Shown: positions 47,803 to 56,763 of the stretch, piece by piece
Position numbering within the stretch: position 1 is the stretch's first letter
Layout of the letters: each line of letters starts with the position of its first letter
From: Mesorhizobium ventifaucium
GTDB taxonomy: Bacteria > Pseudomonadota > Alphaproteobacteria > Rhizobiales > Rhizobiaceae
NCBI RefSeq assembly: GCF_935822925.1
Contig: NZ_CAKXZS010000009.1
Span: forward strand, 1 to 64,000
Length of the DNA: 64,000 bases
Direction of reading: 5' to 3'
Position numbers and translations under genes: made by a program
Notes under the pieces: model-generated
Told to the model about the DNA's origin: nothing
Databases searched by the model: none
What the model saw: only the letters and a program-made list of their open reading frames with translations

Positions 47803-48974
47803 TGCGGGCGGTTAGGGAATATTCGATGATGTCGTTTCAGAGCGAGCACCGCAGATTTGATGCTGGGCCAGGCGCCAAAGCGAGATCGAGCCCCCGACCC
47901 TCCGTGATGGGGCAAGTCGTCACGCGAGGCTACGTCACCGTGGGCTCGCCCCTTGGGCATCGCGAGTCTTATGTCGAGACTTTGTCTGGTGTCACAGGGC
48001 TCACTCGACTCATCGAACCTCGCGGCGTTTCGACGTTGAGGACGCTTCTGGCCGCGGACTCAGTGCTGTTTGCCACGCTTGAGGACGACATCGCGTTCTT
48101 TTTTGTCGTAGCCATATTGCGCGCCGTCCTCGGTCGCCGCACGGTCGCGATCTTCATGAGTCCGAGGCTTTGCTTCATCGGGGGCTTCTTTAAAACCACT
48201 GTGCGGCGCCACGCTTTTCGCCTTCTCAAGCGGCTCCGAAGTGTGACCTTACTGTCGATCCTGCCCTTCTATCTCGATCAACGGTTCGCGAGCGTGGCAG
48301 ATAACTGGATTTACGATCCGCAGTTTTGGGATTTGGACAGTAGGACCGCGTACGCCGATTGGCCCGACAGCGCACTTGCGCAGGACGTGAAACGGAAGGC
48401 CCAGGGTCGCCCCATCCTCTTGTTTCTTGGCGGACCGTCCGTCATGAAAGGTTTTCCGTTCCTGGCCAAAATCTTGCAAGCCAAGCCTGCCATTACCGAC
48501 CGGCTGATGATTGTCGTCGCCGGTAAAGTCCCGGCAGATCAAAAGCGGTTCGCAGAACTGGTGAGCGAGGCCGGCGGCCTGGTGATCGACCGCTATCTGA
48601 CTGATGACGAGGTTTTGTCTGCGAAGCTGTGCGCTACCTGCCTATGGGCCTGCTACGACCCGTCCTATGATTCTTCTTCCGGGCTGTTCGGCCGCGCCAT
48701 GCAGCTTGGTAAACAAGCCATTGTCCGGCGGGGATCGTACATTGACAGCATTGCATCGCACCTCAATTATCCGGTTCATCGTTGCGCATTCGGTGATATT
48801 GACGAGGGCGTGGCAATTCTCACGAAGATCGGCGAAGCGGACACGCAGCCGCAGTCCGACGGTATAGCAATGACATGCCGGGACCAATCGGTGGCACGTT
48901 TGCGTGCGGCATTTGAAAATCGGGACAATGACTTTGCCGACGCAACTGGCGGGAAAGCTGAACCGCATCGGTAG
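47802..48974 (+). CDS. Glycosyltransferase (GT-B, family 4-like)
   Basis: A protein of 390 residues. The C-terminal half has ILLFLGGPSVMKGFPFLAKIL, MIVVAGKVP, IDRYLTDDEVLSAKLCATCLWACYDPSYDSSSGLFGRAMQLGK, which follow the nucleotide-sugar-binding half of GT4 enzymes. The N-terminal acceptor domain is poorly conserved. ATG at 47802 overlaps the previous stop (TAATG); an ATG at 47826 has a better AGGGAA site. Confidence 0.75.
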   Translation: MRAVREYSMMSFQSEHRRFDAGPGAKARSSPRPSVMGQVVTRGYVTVGSPLGHRESYVETLSGVTGLTRLIEPRGVSTLRTLLAADSVLFATLEDDIAFFFVVAILRAVLGRRTVAIFMSPRLCFIGGFFKTTVRRHAFRLLKRLRSVTLLSILPFYLDQRFASVADNWIYDPQFWDLDSRTAYADWPDSALAQDVKRKAQGRPILLFLGGPSVMKGFPFLAKILQAKPAITDRLMIVVAGKVPADQKRFAELVSEAGGLVIDRYLTDDEVLSAKLCATCLWACYDPSYDSSSGLFGRAMQLGKQAIVRRGSYIDSIASHLNYPVHRCAFGDIDEGVAILTKIGEADTQPQSDGIAMTCRDQSVARLRAAFENRDNDFADATGGKAEPHR

Positions 48975-49777
48975 TGGCAAAAAACAAGAAATCCCAAGCA
49001 TCAAAATGGAACATCATGGGTCCGCAGACTAAACAGGCTCTACGCGACGTCGGCCGACGGTTTGGCTTGGACATCCGGCTGAACGGCCTGAATTCGCGCG
49101 ATGACCTTCGTTTCATTCATTTCCTGCGCATGCACGGGATCGATACGGTTCTCGATGTAGGCGCCAATCGGGGGCAATTCGCCCAGCAGCTTTTCAAAAG
49201 CGGGTTTGAGGGGCGTATCATCTCGTTCGAGCCGCTGCCCGACGAGCACGCGCTCTTGCTCGAAGCGGCCGCAGTGTTCGGGGACCGATGGTCCATCGCA
49301 CCGCGTTTGGCAGTGGGCGACAAAGCGGGCAGGGCGAGCTTTTATGTTACGCAGGGCTCTGCCAGCAGCTCGCTGCTCGAGCCGCTCGGAGGCTTCGTCG
49401 AGTCGGCCCCGCAGGTCAAGGTGGACAGGCAGATCGAGGTCGAAACCCAGAGGCTCGACGCACTTTGGCCTAACCTTGGTCTGATCGGTCGCAATGTCTT
49501 CTTGAAGATCGATGTGCAGGGCAGCGAGGCCCTGGTTCTTGAGGGCGCGCGCGCCGTCCTGCCGCACGTTCAGGGCATTCTCGTCGAGCTTTCGTTGGTC
49601 GATCTTTATGCCGGGCAATCTTCGGGGATCGCGGTACAGCAGTGGATGGCCGAGCAGGGTTTCGGCCTATGGGACATCTGGATTGGATTCCGCAATCCGC
49701 AAACCCATCGGCTTAACCAGATCGATGCGCTTTTTTTTCGGGATGGCAATGGCACTACAGGCGAGGCTGCTCAGTGA
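48974..49777 (+). CDS. FkbM-family methyltransferase
   Basis: A 267-residue protein with DTVLDVGANRGQFAQQLFKSGF (SAM motif I), IISFEPLPDEHALL, and FLKIDVQGSEALVLEGA, the diagnostic FkbM block. It would O-methylate a sugar of the surface glycan. Start GTG at 48974 overlaps the previous stop; ATG at 49016 is an alternative. The stop overlaps the GTG of a vestigial frame. Confidence 0.9.
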   Translation: MAKNKKSQASKWNIMGPQTKQALRDVGRRFGLDIRLNGLNSRDDLRFIHFLRMHGIDTVLDVGANRGQFAQQLFKSGFEGRIISFEPLPDEHALLLEAAAVFGDRWSIAPRLAVGDKAGRASFYVTQGSASSSLLEPLGGFVESAPQVKVDRQIEVETQRLDALWPNLGLIGRNVFLKIDVQGSEALVLEGARAVLPHVQGILVELSLVDLYAGQSSGIAVQQWMAEQGFGLWDIWIGFRNPQTHRLNQIDALFFRDGNGTTGEAAQ

Positions 49778-49833
49778 AAGTCGTTCAAATCGTCGATTGT
49801 CTTGGCAGGGGCGTAGATGCGCGCACTGCCTGA
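49774..49833 (+). pseudogene. 19-codon stub of a deleted glycosyltransferase gene
   Basis: A GTG that overlaps the FkbM stop (GTGA), the same coupling used elsewhere in the cluster, opens a frame reading VKVVQIVDCLGRGVDARTA then TGA. This resembles the first strand and Gly-rich loop of GT4 glycosyltransferases (usual pattern K-hydrophobic-DxLxxGG). The rest is missing; an AT-rich glycosyltransferase gene follows. Probably the 5' scar of a replaced gene; the short length keeps this tentative. Confidence 0.45.
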
Positions 49834-49896
49834 TCTCTGTCGGAAAGCGGTATTCGATTCAAACAATCCATCTGGAATACTTAGGAAGACAGACGG

Positions 49897-50826
49897 ATGA
49901 GCAAATTTTCGGTCAGCGTCATTATTCCAACTTTTAGGCGGATTCCAATGCTTCGTAGAGCCTTGAGAGGCGTTTTGGAGCAATCCTCTACGCCTGATGA
50001 GGTGCTAGTGATTGTCTCCGATCCAGATGAGTATGATGAGATTTTTCGCCTCGATGAGGTCGCAAAAAACAACACCGTTCGTGTCATTTCCTGCTCCAAA
50101 CGACTGAAAGGTGGTGAAGCAAGGAATGTTGGCATTAAGAATGCTTCTGGAGAAATTATATTTTTTCTTGATGATGACGATCACTGGTTACCAAATAAGA
50201 TCGAACGACATTTAGCTGCACACACTGCGAATCGACGTATCGGTGTAGTCTATTCAGGCGCGATCGTACGTCACGATAGCGGTAAAAGGAAAGATACTTT
50301 CGCCTTTGGCCGACCGGTACCGGAAAACGTCGTAACGGCAATGTCGGATGGCTCATTTGCCCTGCATACCGCTAGCGCTGTCTCTGCGAGAAAGACGTGC
50401 CTGGACGCAGTGGATGGGTTCGACCCCGAGCTATCAAGTTTCCAAGACTGGGATCTTTGGTTGCGGATGGCTATGAACGAAGTTAAATTCTATAGCATTC
50501 ATGAGCCATTGACTATTTACACGCTTCACGGAGGATATAGTGTTTCCAAGGATTCGAATACACGATTGCATGGATTAAAACAGCTATATGACAAGTATAA
50601 ATGTAAACTTAACATTGATAAATTTTACAAGAAGCACAGTTCATTGATAGCATATGGTGAACTTTCAGATATTGTGCAAAGAAAAGATGTATTGTACTTT
50701 GCTAAAGCCTATCTTAACTGTGTTAGAAGCGGTAGAATTGACCCTCTGGGGGCGCTTTCGATGAAGATATTTGCGAAGCTCCTGTTCTCTGCATTTCGTC
50801 CTCAATACGTCCACCCTCACGACTAG
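49897..50826 (+). CDS. Family 2 glycosyltransferase, AT-rich
   Basis: The enzyme has 309 residues: SVSVIIPTFRR-like start (VSVIIPTFRRIPMLRRAL), ARNVGIKNASGEIIFFLDDDDHW with the DXD acid cluster and SFQDWDLWLRMAM. AGGAAG precedes the ATG. Base composition is clearly richer in A and T than all neighbours, with many AAA, AAT and TTT codons and little third-position GC, indicating a separate and recent origin. Confidence 0.92.
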   Translation: MSKFSVSVIIPTFRRIPMLRRALRGVLEQSSTPDEVLVIVSDPDEYDEIFRLDEVAKNNTVRVISCSKRLKGGEARNVGIKNASGEIIFFLDDDDHWLPNKIERHLAAHTANRRIGVVYSGAIVRHDSGKRKDTFAFGRPVPENVVTAMSDGSFALHTASAVSARKTCLDAVDGFDPELSSFQDWDLWLRMAMNEVKFYSIHEPLTIYTLHGGYSVSKDSNTRLHGLKQLYDKYKCKLNIDKFYKKHSSLIAYGELSDIVQRKDVLYFAKAYLNCVRSGRIDPLGALSMKIFAKLLFSAFRPQYVHPHD

Positions 50827-50876
50827 GTAAGCCGTAGCTAGCGAATGGAATCCGGCCAGGGCAAAGAGTACAAACG

Positions 50877-52409
50877 TTGAGACTGATCCCCTCAGCCTCC
50901 GAGGAGGCACTGTCCAGTGAACACCTGACCAGAGATCTCGGGAGACGCACGGCATCCGGCGGGGTCATAGCCATTGGCACGCAGGTTTTGGTCCTCCTCA
51001 TGCAACTCGGCTACATGGCGATGATGGCGCGCCTGCTTCAGCCCGAGGACTTCGGGCTTGTGGCCATGGCGGCGTCAGTCACCGCGTTTGTCGGAGTCTT
51101 CGCCGACATGGGTCTGTCGATGGCGACCATCCAGCGAAAAGAGCTTGATCATGACACCGTGAGCGCGCTTTTTTTCCTCAATCTCGCCGCCGGTTTCGTT
51201 CTCATGCTGGTGACGTGGCTGATGGCGCCGCTCGCTGCATGGACCTTCAATGATCGTCGCCTTTTGGACCTCGTCCTGGTTCTGGCACTCGCCATCCCGA
51301 TCACCGCAGCCGGTGCGCAGCACAAGGCGCTGTTGACTCGCAATATGCAATGGCCGTCGCTGCATGGCGTGAGCCTTGGCAGTCTCTTGTGCGGATTTGC
51401 CGTTGGTATTGCAATGGCATGGGTCTGGGACTTCGGTTACTGGTCGCTTGCCGCCGCGACGCTCACAACGGCTTCTGTTGGCACGGTTGGCCAGTGGATG
51501 CTGTCGCCCTGGCGTCCGAGCCGCGTCGGCAATTGGAAGGGCAGCCGGTCGGCCATAAATTTCGGCGTTAATTTAAGTGCTTTCAATGCTATCAATTATT
51601 TTCACCGCCAAGCCGACAATATTCTGATCGGTTATTACCTAGGAAGCGCTCAGCTAGGCTTTTATACGCGCGCCTACTCGATTTTCACGCTGCCTATTTC
51701 ACTTGTAAACGGTCCCCTTGCAACGGCCTTCATACCGGCTCTGTCGCGACTACAAACCGAGTCCAGCCAATGGAGAAAAGCCTTTCTTGATATGCTGGCG
51801 CTTGTCACAATCATTGGTTCGGCCATTGCCGCATCGTTGTTTGTACTTGCCGCGCCACTGGTCACGTTGTTGCTTGGTCCTTCGTGGGCCGCTTCCGCTA
51901 AAATTTTGAATTACCTCTCTTTGTCGATATTCGTCTCAACCCCCCTTTCGGCTATGGGCTGGATTTATATTTCGCTAGAGCAAACGAATCGGATGTTTGC
52001 TTGGTCAATATTTGCGACAGCGATGATTTTGGCCGCGTTTGCCATTGGGTTGTCCGACGGCGCTTCGGGTGTTGCCCTTGCATATTCCGTCGTCATCTAC
52101 GTCCTGGCGCTGCCATCGTTTTGGTACGCATCAAGAAAGGCTCCCGTATCCATGGGAGATATCTCGAAGACGGTATTTCCTATTGTGGGAGCCGGAATTG
52201 TATCTACAACCGTACTTTGGTTGCCACCATACTGGAGCAGTTCGAGAGTTTCTGAATCGCCTGTTGACGCGATTGGCTTTGTGTTGGTGAAGTTCCCAAT
52301 GGTTGCTGGGCTCTATTGCGTGCTGGTTGGCTTAGCTTGCGTCATCAGCCCCCGCAATAGGGGCCTTGTCTTGCGCGTTATCCCGTTCCTTTCAAGAAAT
52401 AGAGGCTAA
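50877..52409 (+). CDS. Oligosaccharide flippase (Wzx/MOP-type)
   Basis: A 510-residue polytopic protein with about 12-14 membrane helices and the polysaccharide-export family core: RTASGGVIAIGTQ near the start, LLQPEDFGLVAMAASVTAFVGVFADMGL, and FHRQADNILIGYYLGSAQLGFYTRAYSI. It would move lipid-linked repeat units across the inner membrane. Translation seems to start at TTG 50877, which overlaps the TGA of a tiny upstream frame (50844-50879). The last third is AT-richer. Confidence 0.9.
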   Translation: MRLIPSASEEALSSEHLTRDLGRRTASGGVIAIGTQVLVLLMQLGYMAMMARLLQPEDFGLVAMAASVTAFVGVFADMGLSMATIQRKELDHDTVSALFFLNLAAGFVLMLVTWLMAPLAAWTFNDRRLLDLVLVLALAIPITAAGAQHKALLTRNMQWPSLHGVSLGSLLCGFAVGIAMAWVWDFGYWSLAAATLTTASVGTVGQWMLSPWRPSRVGNWKGSRSAINFGVNLSAFNAINYFHRQADNILIGYYLGSAQLGFYTRAYSIFTLPISLVNGPLATAFIPALSRLQTESSQWRKAFLDMLALVTIIGSAIAASLFVLAAPLVTLLLGPSWAASAKILNYLSLSIFVSTPLSAMGWIYISLEQTNRMFAWSIFATAMILAAFAIGLSDGASGVALAYSVVIYVLALPSFWYASRKAPVSMGDISKTVFPIVGAGIVSTTVLWLPPYWSSSRVSESPVDAIGFVLVKFPMVAGLYCVLVGLACVISPRNRGLVLRVIPFLSRNRG

Positions 52410-52413
52410 AGAG

Positions 52414-53169
52414 ATGGTAGATGAAGCGGTAAAGCAATTCTATGACGAATTTCTGTCCAAACGGATGGTCAACTATAGAATCCGCGGACCAAACGCTAGA
52501 CTCAGGGCAGCAATTGAACTCGTGAAGCCACTCGTGAAGAGCAGGACTGCGATCGCAGACATTGGATGCGGAATTGGGATTGTCTCTGAGGCAATGGCAA
52601 AGCAATGCCAAGAGTGCCACGTCTATGGTATCGACATCTCTGCGGCGAATATCGAATACGCTCGCCGGACTTGCTCCGAACCAAATCTGACGTTTATTTC
52701 CGCGAGCGTGACAGATCAATTTGAGAAACTGGAACAAGTTGCGAAAAAGCCGTTCGAACTCATCACTTTGATCGATGTTATCGAGCACGTGCCCGAGGGC
52801 GATAGAACGAAGCTGTTTTCTGACTTAGCCAGCATTTCGGGCCAATCCTGTTGTCTGGCAATTACCTACCCCTCGCCCGAATTTCTCGACTTCTTGCGCA
52901 TAAACCAGCCTGAAGAGATCCAAATCATAGATAACTCTATCCCTCTATCGGTGCTCATCGACGAAGTGGAAGCTGGTGGTTGGCGGGTGTATTCAACGAA
53001 ACACGTCTTGGGTAACCAATACATCCACGCGGTCTTTGTGCGGGAAGTGAGCCTCGACTTTCGTTCAGTCCCCCCTTCCTTGCTCCGCAAGATAACTACG
53101 AAAGTCGATGGATATTTGTTTAAGCCTCACCGAAAAATCAAATATGGCGTCAGACCGTTTAAAGGCTGA
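52414..53169 (+). CDS. SAM-dependent methyltransferase
   Basis: A protein of 251 residues with AIADIGCGIGIVSEAMAKQC (motif I), VYGIDISAANIEYARRTC and ELITLIDVIEHVPEGDR, typical class I methyltransferase blocks. ATG at 52414 sits 4 bases after the flippase stop; an upstream extension to 52366 is inside that gene. Probably a sugar methyltransferase of the cluster; the substrate is unknown. Confidence 0.87.
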   Translation: MVDEAVKQFYDEFLSKRMVNYRIRGPNARLRAAIELVKPLVKSRTAIADIGCGIGIVSEAMAKQCQECHVYGIDISAANIEYARRTCSEPNLTFISASVTDQFEKLEQVAKKPFELITLIDVIEHVPEGDRTKLFSDLASISGQSCCLAITYPSPEFLDFLRINQPEEIQIIDNSIPLSVLIDEVEAGGWRVYSTKHVLGNQYIHAVFVREVSLDFRSVPPSLLRKITTKVDGYLFKPHRKIKYGVRPFKG

Positions 53170-53174
53170 CTAGA

Positions 53175-54347
53175 ATGATCGCGGTCGTTTCGCAATTCTT
53201 CAATATCCCTTCTGAGACGTTTATCCGAGATCATATTCGCTACCTTGCACCCGGCAATACTGTACTCATCTGCCAGAAGTCTGACGGTTCCGATCAGTTC
53301 AGTTGTCCGGTTCTTTCGGGGATTCCGGGGCCGTCACGGTTTAGCTGGCTACCTAGCCCCATCGCCAATCGGGCGTACCTATTTTGGCTTGCCTATGTCC
53401 GTGAAGGAATCTGTAGGAGCGACGAGGACAGAGTTGTCGAATTTTTCAAGGCCCACAACGTGGACGCCGTCCTCGTCGAATATCTTACTAAGGGTGCACT
53501 GTTTGCTCGCGCTTGTCGCCGCGCCGGCGTGCGATTATACGCCCACGCCCATGGGGCGGATTCCACCGTGATGCCGAGGAAGCATTTGTGGCGACGTCGC
53601 TATCGGCGTCTCTTCGCCAGCGCTGACGGCATCATCACGCCATCACGTTTCATCGCCGACCGTCTGGTTGAAATCGGCTGTGCGAGCGAAAAACTGCACG
53701 TCAGCCCATGCGGAATTTTACCCGAGCGCTTTACTCCATCGAACCGCGAAAGCGCTCGGCTCCTTGTCGTTGGGCGGTTCGTTGAAAAGAAATCACCGCA
53801 CCTCACTGTCGAGGCGTTCGCCCGGATCGCTTCAAGGTTTCCTGAGGCACGACTCGATCTAGTTGGCGACGGCCCGTTGATGGTGCGATCCAAGGCATTG
53901 GTGGAGCAGAAGAACCTATCGGATCGTGTCATTTTTCACGGCTATCGAAGCACGGAATTTGTCCAGGGCATGATGCAGAAGGCCGCAATCTTCGTGCAGC
54001 ATTCAGTGACGGCCCGCGATGGAGATATGGAAGGCCTGCCGGTATCGATCCTGGAGGCAATGGCGAGCGCGCTTCCCGTTGTGGCGACGCGTCACAGCGG
54101 CATTCCAGAGGCGGTTGTCGATGGCGAGACCGGCATACTTGTAGAAGAGCACGATATCGAAAGCACGGCAGAGGCGCTTGCTAGTCTCCTGGCCGATCCG
54201 CAGCGTGCCGCCAAGATGGGGGATGCCGGCCGGCAGCGTGTATTGGACCATTTCACGCTACGGCACACACGTGATCGCCTTCGACATGCCATGATGCTGC
54301 CGGCCATGACGGAACCTCTCGACGTCGCAGAGCGCCAAGTTCAATGA
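53175..54347 (+). CDS. Family 4 glycosyltransferase
   Basis: A 390-residue GT-B enzyme with YAHAHGADST in the acceptor half and RLLVVGRFVEKKSPHLTVEAF, ARLDLVGDGPLMVRSKAL, GDMEGLPVSILEAMASALPVVATRHSGIPEAV (EX7E motif). Retaining mechanism by family. It starts 5 bases after the methyltransferase; its stop overlaps the following ATG. Confidence 0.94.
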   Translation: MIAVVSQFFNIPSETFIRDHIRYLAPGNTVLICQKSDGSDQFSCPVLSGIPGPSRFSWLPSPIANRAYLFWLAYVREGICRSDEDRVVEFFKAHNVDAVLVEYLTKGALFARACRRAGVRLYAHAHGADSTVMPRKHLWRRRYRRLFASADGIITPSRFIADRLVEIGCASEKLHVSPCGILPERFTPSNRESARLLVVGRFVEKKSPHLTVEAFARIASRFPEARLDLVGDGPLMVRSKALVEQKNLSDRVIFHGYRSTEFVQGMMQKAAIFVQHSVTARDGDMEGLPVSILEAMASALPVVATRHSGIPEAVVDGETGILVEEHDIESTAEALASLLADPQRAAKMGDAGRQRVLDHFTLRHTRDRLRHAMMLPAMTEPLDVAERQVQ

Positions 54348-55096
54348 AGAATGCCGACCAGTGGAAGCCCACCAAGTTCGAACGGACCAGCAAGGGTGTT
54401 TGGCGCTCGAACCGCAAGGAGGTCCCTGCGCGGTCGCGGTTGATAGCCGATCGATTGGCGTCCGTCTATGCCGCTGCGATCGCTACTCATGCTAAGGGCC
54501 GTCTCGCCGATCTGGGCTGTGGGGCCGTTCCGCTTTACGGGGTCTACCGCGACCATGTCAGTGACGTGTTCTGCATCGATTGGCCGGGTAGCGCTCATGG
54601 CGCCGCCTACGTCGACCTGTTCGCGGACCTCAACGAGCCGCTGGCTTTGGAGCAGGAGAGCTTCGACACGGTGATTGCCAGCGATGTCATCGAACATCTG
54701 CACACGCCGCAGGCCCTGTTCGATAGCGCAGCCCGGGCATTGAGGCCTGGCGGCAAATTGATAGTCGGCGTGCCGTTTCTTTACTGGCTGCACGAGGCCC
54801 CCCACGATTATCACCGCTATACGCGCTATGCATTGGAGCGCATGACGATGCAGGCAGGCCTGCGCACAGTCGAGCTTTCGTCCTATGGGGGCGTCACAGA
54901 TGTTCTTTCTGATCTCGCCACGAAGGCGGTAGCCTCTCGTCCGCGGATTGCCAATTCGGTCTATTGGCTAACCACGCTGATGCGCGCATTGCCACCTGTC
55001 AAGAAATTGGGGCTTGCGACGCGCGAGAGCATGCCGATGGGGTATCTTCTAGTAGCTGAAAAACTGTCAGCCCAATCGACTTCGGGGAGAAGCTAA
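54344..55096 (+). CDS. SAM-dependent methyltransferase
   Basis: A protein of 250 residues with RLADLGCGAVPLYGVY, a short DVFCIDW acidic loop, DTVIASDVIEHLHTPQAL and ALRPGGKLIVGVPFLYWLHEAPHDYHRYT, matching the Methyltransf_11 group seen in glycan clusters. The start overlaps the glycosyltransferase stop by 4 bases. A 177-base gap follows with an inverted pair CCTGAAC/GTTCAGG. Confidence 0.87.
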   Translation: MKNADQWKPTKFERTSKGVWRSNRKEVPARSRLIADRLASVYAAAIATHAKGRLADLGCGAVPLYGVYRDHVSDVFCIDWPGSAHGAAYVDLFADLNEPLALEQESFDTVIASDVIEHLHTPQALFDSAARALRPGGKLIVGVPFLYWLHEAPHDYHRYTRYALERMTMQAGLRTVELSSYGGVTDVLSDLATKAVASRPRIANSVYWLTTLMRALPPVKKLGLATRESMPMGYLLVAEKLSAQSTSGRS

Positions 55097-55273
55097 AAAT
55101 GCAGGGCGGCCGAACACTGCGCTTCCAACCAGTGTCGTCATAGCTGTCTTGCCGCCTAGCTTTCCGTCGCGCTGTTCGACAATCTTTGCACAGTCCTGAA
55201 CTGGCGCATCTTCTGTTCAGGCTTCGTCATCAGCGCTCGAGAACCCGAGACTGAATTCCAACAGGAACCAGCC

Positions 55274-56350
55274 ATGCGACTTTTTCAAAACTCCGGGATT
55301 TCACGAAGCTATCGCACCAGACTCGCTGGTCTTGTGGCGGCGGTTCGTGGTTTTGACCGGCAGAAAGAAGTGTTTTTGAACGACCGCTACGCGGCGGCGC
55401 ATATCCTGTTGCCAGTGCACGCCGGCAGCCCTGAAGCGTTCTTTACGAACGGAGACGACGAATCGCTGCAGCGGGCATGGGCGCTCGAACACGGGCTTGG
55501 CGAAGATGCATCGCTGGCCGATATCCTTCTTACCCAGATTGAGCATCATAAGACGGACATCTTCTACAATCTTGATCCATTTCGTTACGACGCCTCTTTC
55601 CTGCGCCGACTGCCGGGACATGTGAAGCGAAAGATTGCTTGGCGCGCGGCACCTGGCAGGATTGATTTTTCCGGCTATGACCTCGTCGTTTGCAATTTCC
55701 AGTCGATGCGAAAGCTTTGGGAACAGCAAGGCGCCAGGACGGCTCACTTCTTTCCCGCTCACGATCCGGAGCTCGACACCGTGGCCGCGAATCGGAACAG
55801 GGACATCGATGTCCTTTTCTTCGGCGGCTACAGTCGCCATCACCAGCGCCGGAGGCAGATTTTGGAAGCTGTGGCGCGCCTTTCCAAGCGCCGCAACGTT
55901 GTTTTCCATCTGGATCTGTCACGCTACACGCCACTCGCCGAGACGCCGCTTGGCTGGTTCGGGCCCTTGAGAGCAGTGCGACGCCCGCGTGCGATCCGCA
56001 ATGTGAGTGCGCCCCCTGTATTCGGTCGCGCTATGTATGCCGAACTCGGAAGGGCCAAGGTCGTGGTCAACGCCTCGATCGACATGGCGGGTCCGGACCG
56101 TGGCAACATGCGCTGTTTCGAGACGATGGGCGCGGGCGCTCTGCTTATATCCGATTCCGGCAATTATCCCGCACCGATGCGCGATGGCGAAACCATGGTC
56201 GTCTACGAGCAACCGCAGGACGCATTGGATAAAATCGAACAGCAATTGGATAGCGGGAGCTGGGACAAAATCGGTTGGGCGGGAAACCGCGCGATTCGTG
56301 AAGAATACAGCAAGAAACGCCAATATGAGCGGTTTCTCGAACTGGCCTAG
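55274..56350 (+). CDS. Glycosyltransferase-like protein (CgeB/Glyco_trans_1_2 type)
   Basis: A 358-residue protein with IDVLFFGGYSRHHQRRRQILEAV and a C-terminal block AELGRAKVVVNASIDMAGPDRGNMRCFETMGAGALLISD. The last is a spore-maturation CgeB-like glycosyltransferase signature with the conserved Glu. The N-terminal half is not recognisable. CAGGAACC precedes the ATG. Confidence 0.75.
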   Translation: MRLFQNSGISRSYRTRLAGLVAAVRGFDRQKEVFLNDRYAAAHILLPVHAGSPEAFFTNGDDESLQRAWALEHGLGEDASLADILLTQIEHHKTDIFYNLDPFRYDASFLRRLPGHVKRKIAWRAAPGRIDFSGYDLVVCNFQSMRKLWEQQGARTAHFFPAHDPELDTVAANRNRDIDVLFFGGYSRHHQRRRQILEAVARLSKRRNVVFHLDLSRYTPLAETPLGWFGPLRAVRRPRAIRNVSAPPVFGRAMYAELGRAKVVVNASIDMAGPDRGNMRCFETMGAGALLISDSGNYPAPMRDGETMVVYEQPQDALDKIEQQLDSGSWDKIGWAGNRAIREEYSKKRQYERFLELA

Positions 56351-56537
56351 CAGGTTGAGGAAAAACACATGCGGCTCGAACAGGATGATCGGCGGCCATG
56401 CGCGTCGAAGCAATGCGCGCTGGTCTCGACATCGAGAAAGGCGCGGATCTCCGTCCGCGCCGACGCCGATCCTGCCTGATGCGCGGGATGTCGAGATCGG
56501 TGATGCGGTTCGCAGCGCCCTTGAACGTCATGTCCAT
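56343..56537 (-). pseudogene. Frameshifted 5' fragment of an N-acetylmuramidase (DUF3380) gene
   Basis: An intact start (AAGGACA, then ATG at 56537) opens MDMTFKGAANRITDLDIPRI, after which the frame breaks. In the other two frames the sequence goes on as IGVGAD, then EIRAFLDVET and FDAHGR, then ILFEPHVFFLNL. That order matches the N-terminal part of bacterial N-acetylmuramidase-domain proteins. At least two small insertions are needed, and the 3' part is absent. It lies antisense in the polysaccharide cluster after the CgeB-like gene. Confidence 0.6.
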
Positions 56538-56763
56538 GGTCGTGTCCTTTCCGCCCTCGCGGGCAGGTTGCGGGATTCTGCCATTTGTGGCGGGCAGAAT
56601 TTGCGGGAAAAGGTGCGAGCGAAGTTGCCTTGGGAGGTTGAGATGGCTCGTCGTTTATTGTCGTCCGTCTACGACGCGCATTAGCTGGCCGGCGCCGGCC
56701 CATTGTCTCGGCTGAAAGAGACATGGTATCGATGTTGCTGTCTCAAAAGGTGCGGTCATCGTC
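56538..56763. other. Gap before the polymerase gene
   Basis: Nothing coding is supported. A perfect 14-bp palindrome GGCCGGCGCCGGCC lies at 56687-56700, with a short GTCTC/GAGAC hairpin after it. Confidence 0.4.

Noticed and set aside
56398..56715. 105-codon + strand frame after the CgeB-like gene
   Set aside because: It is antisense to the muramidase remnant and has no motif; the remnant explains the open reading.
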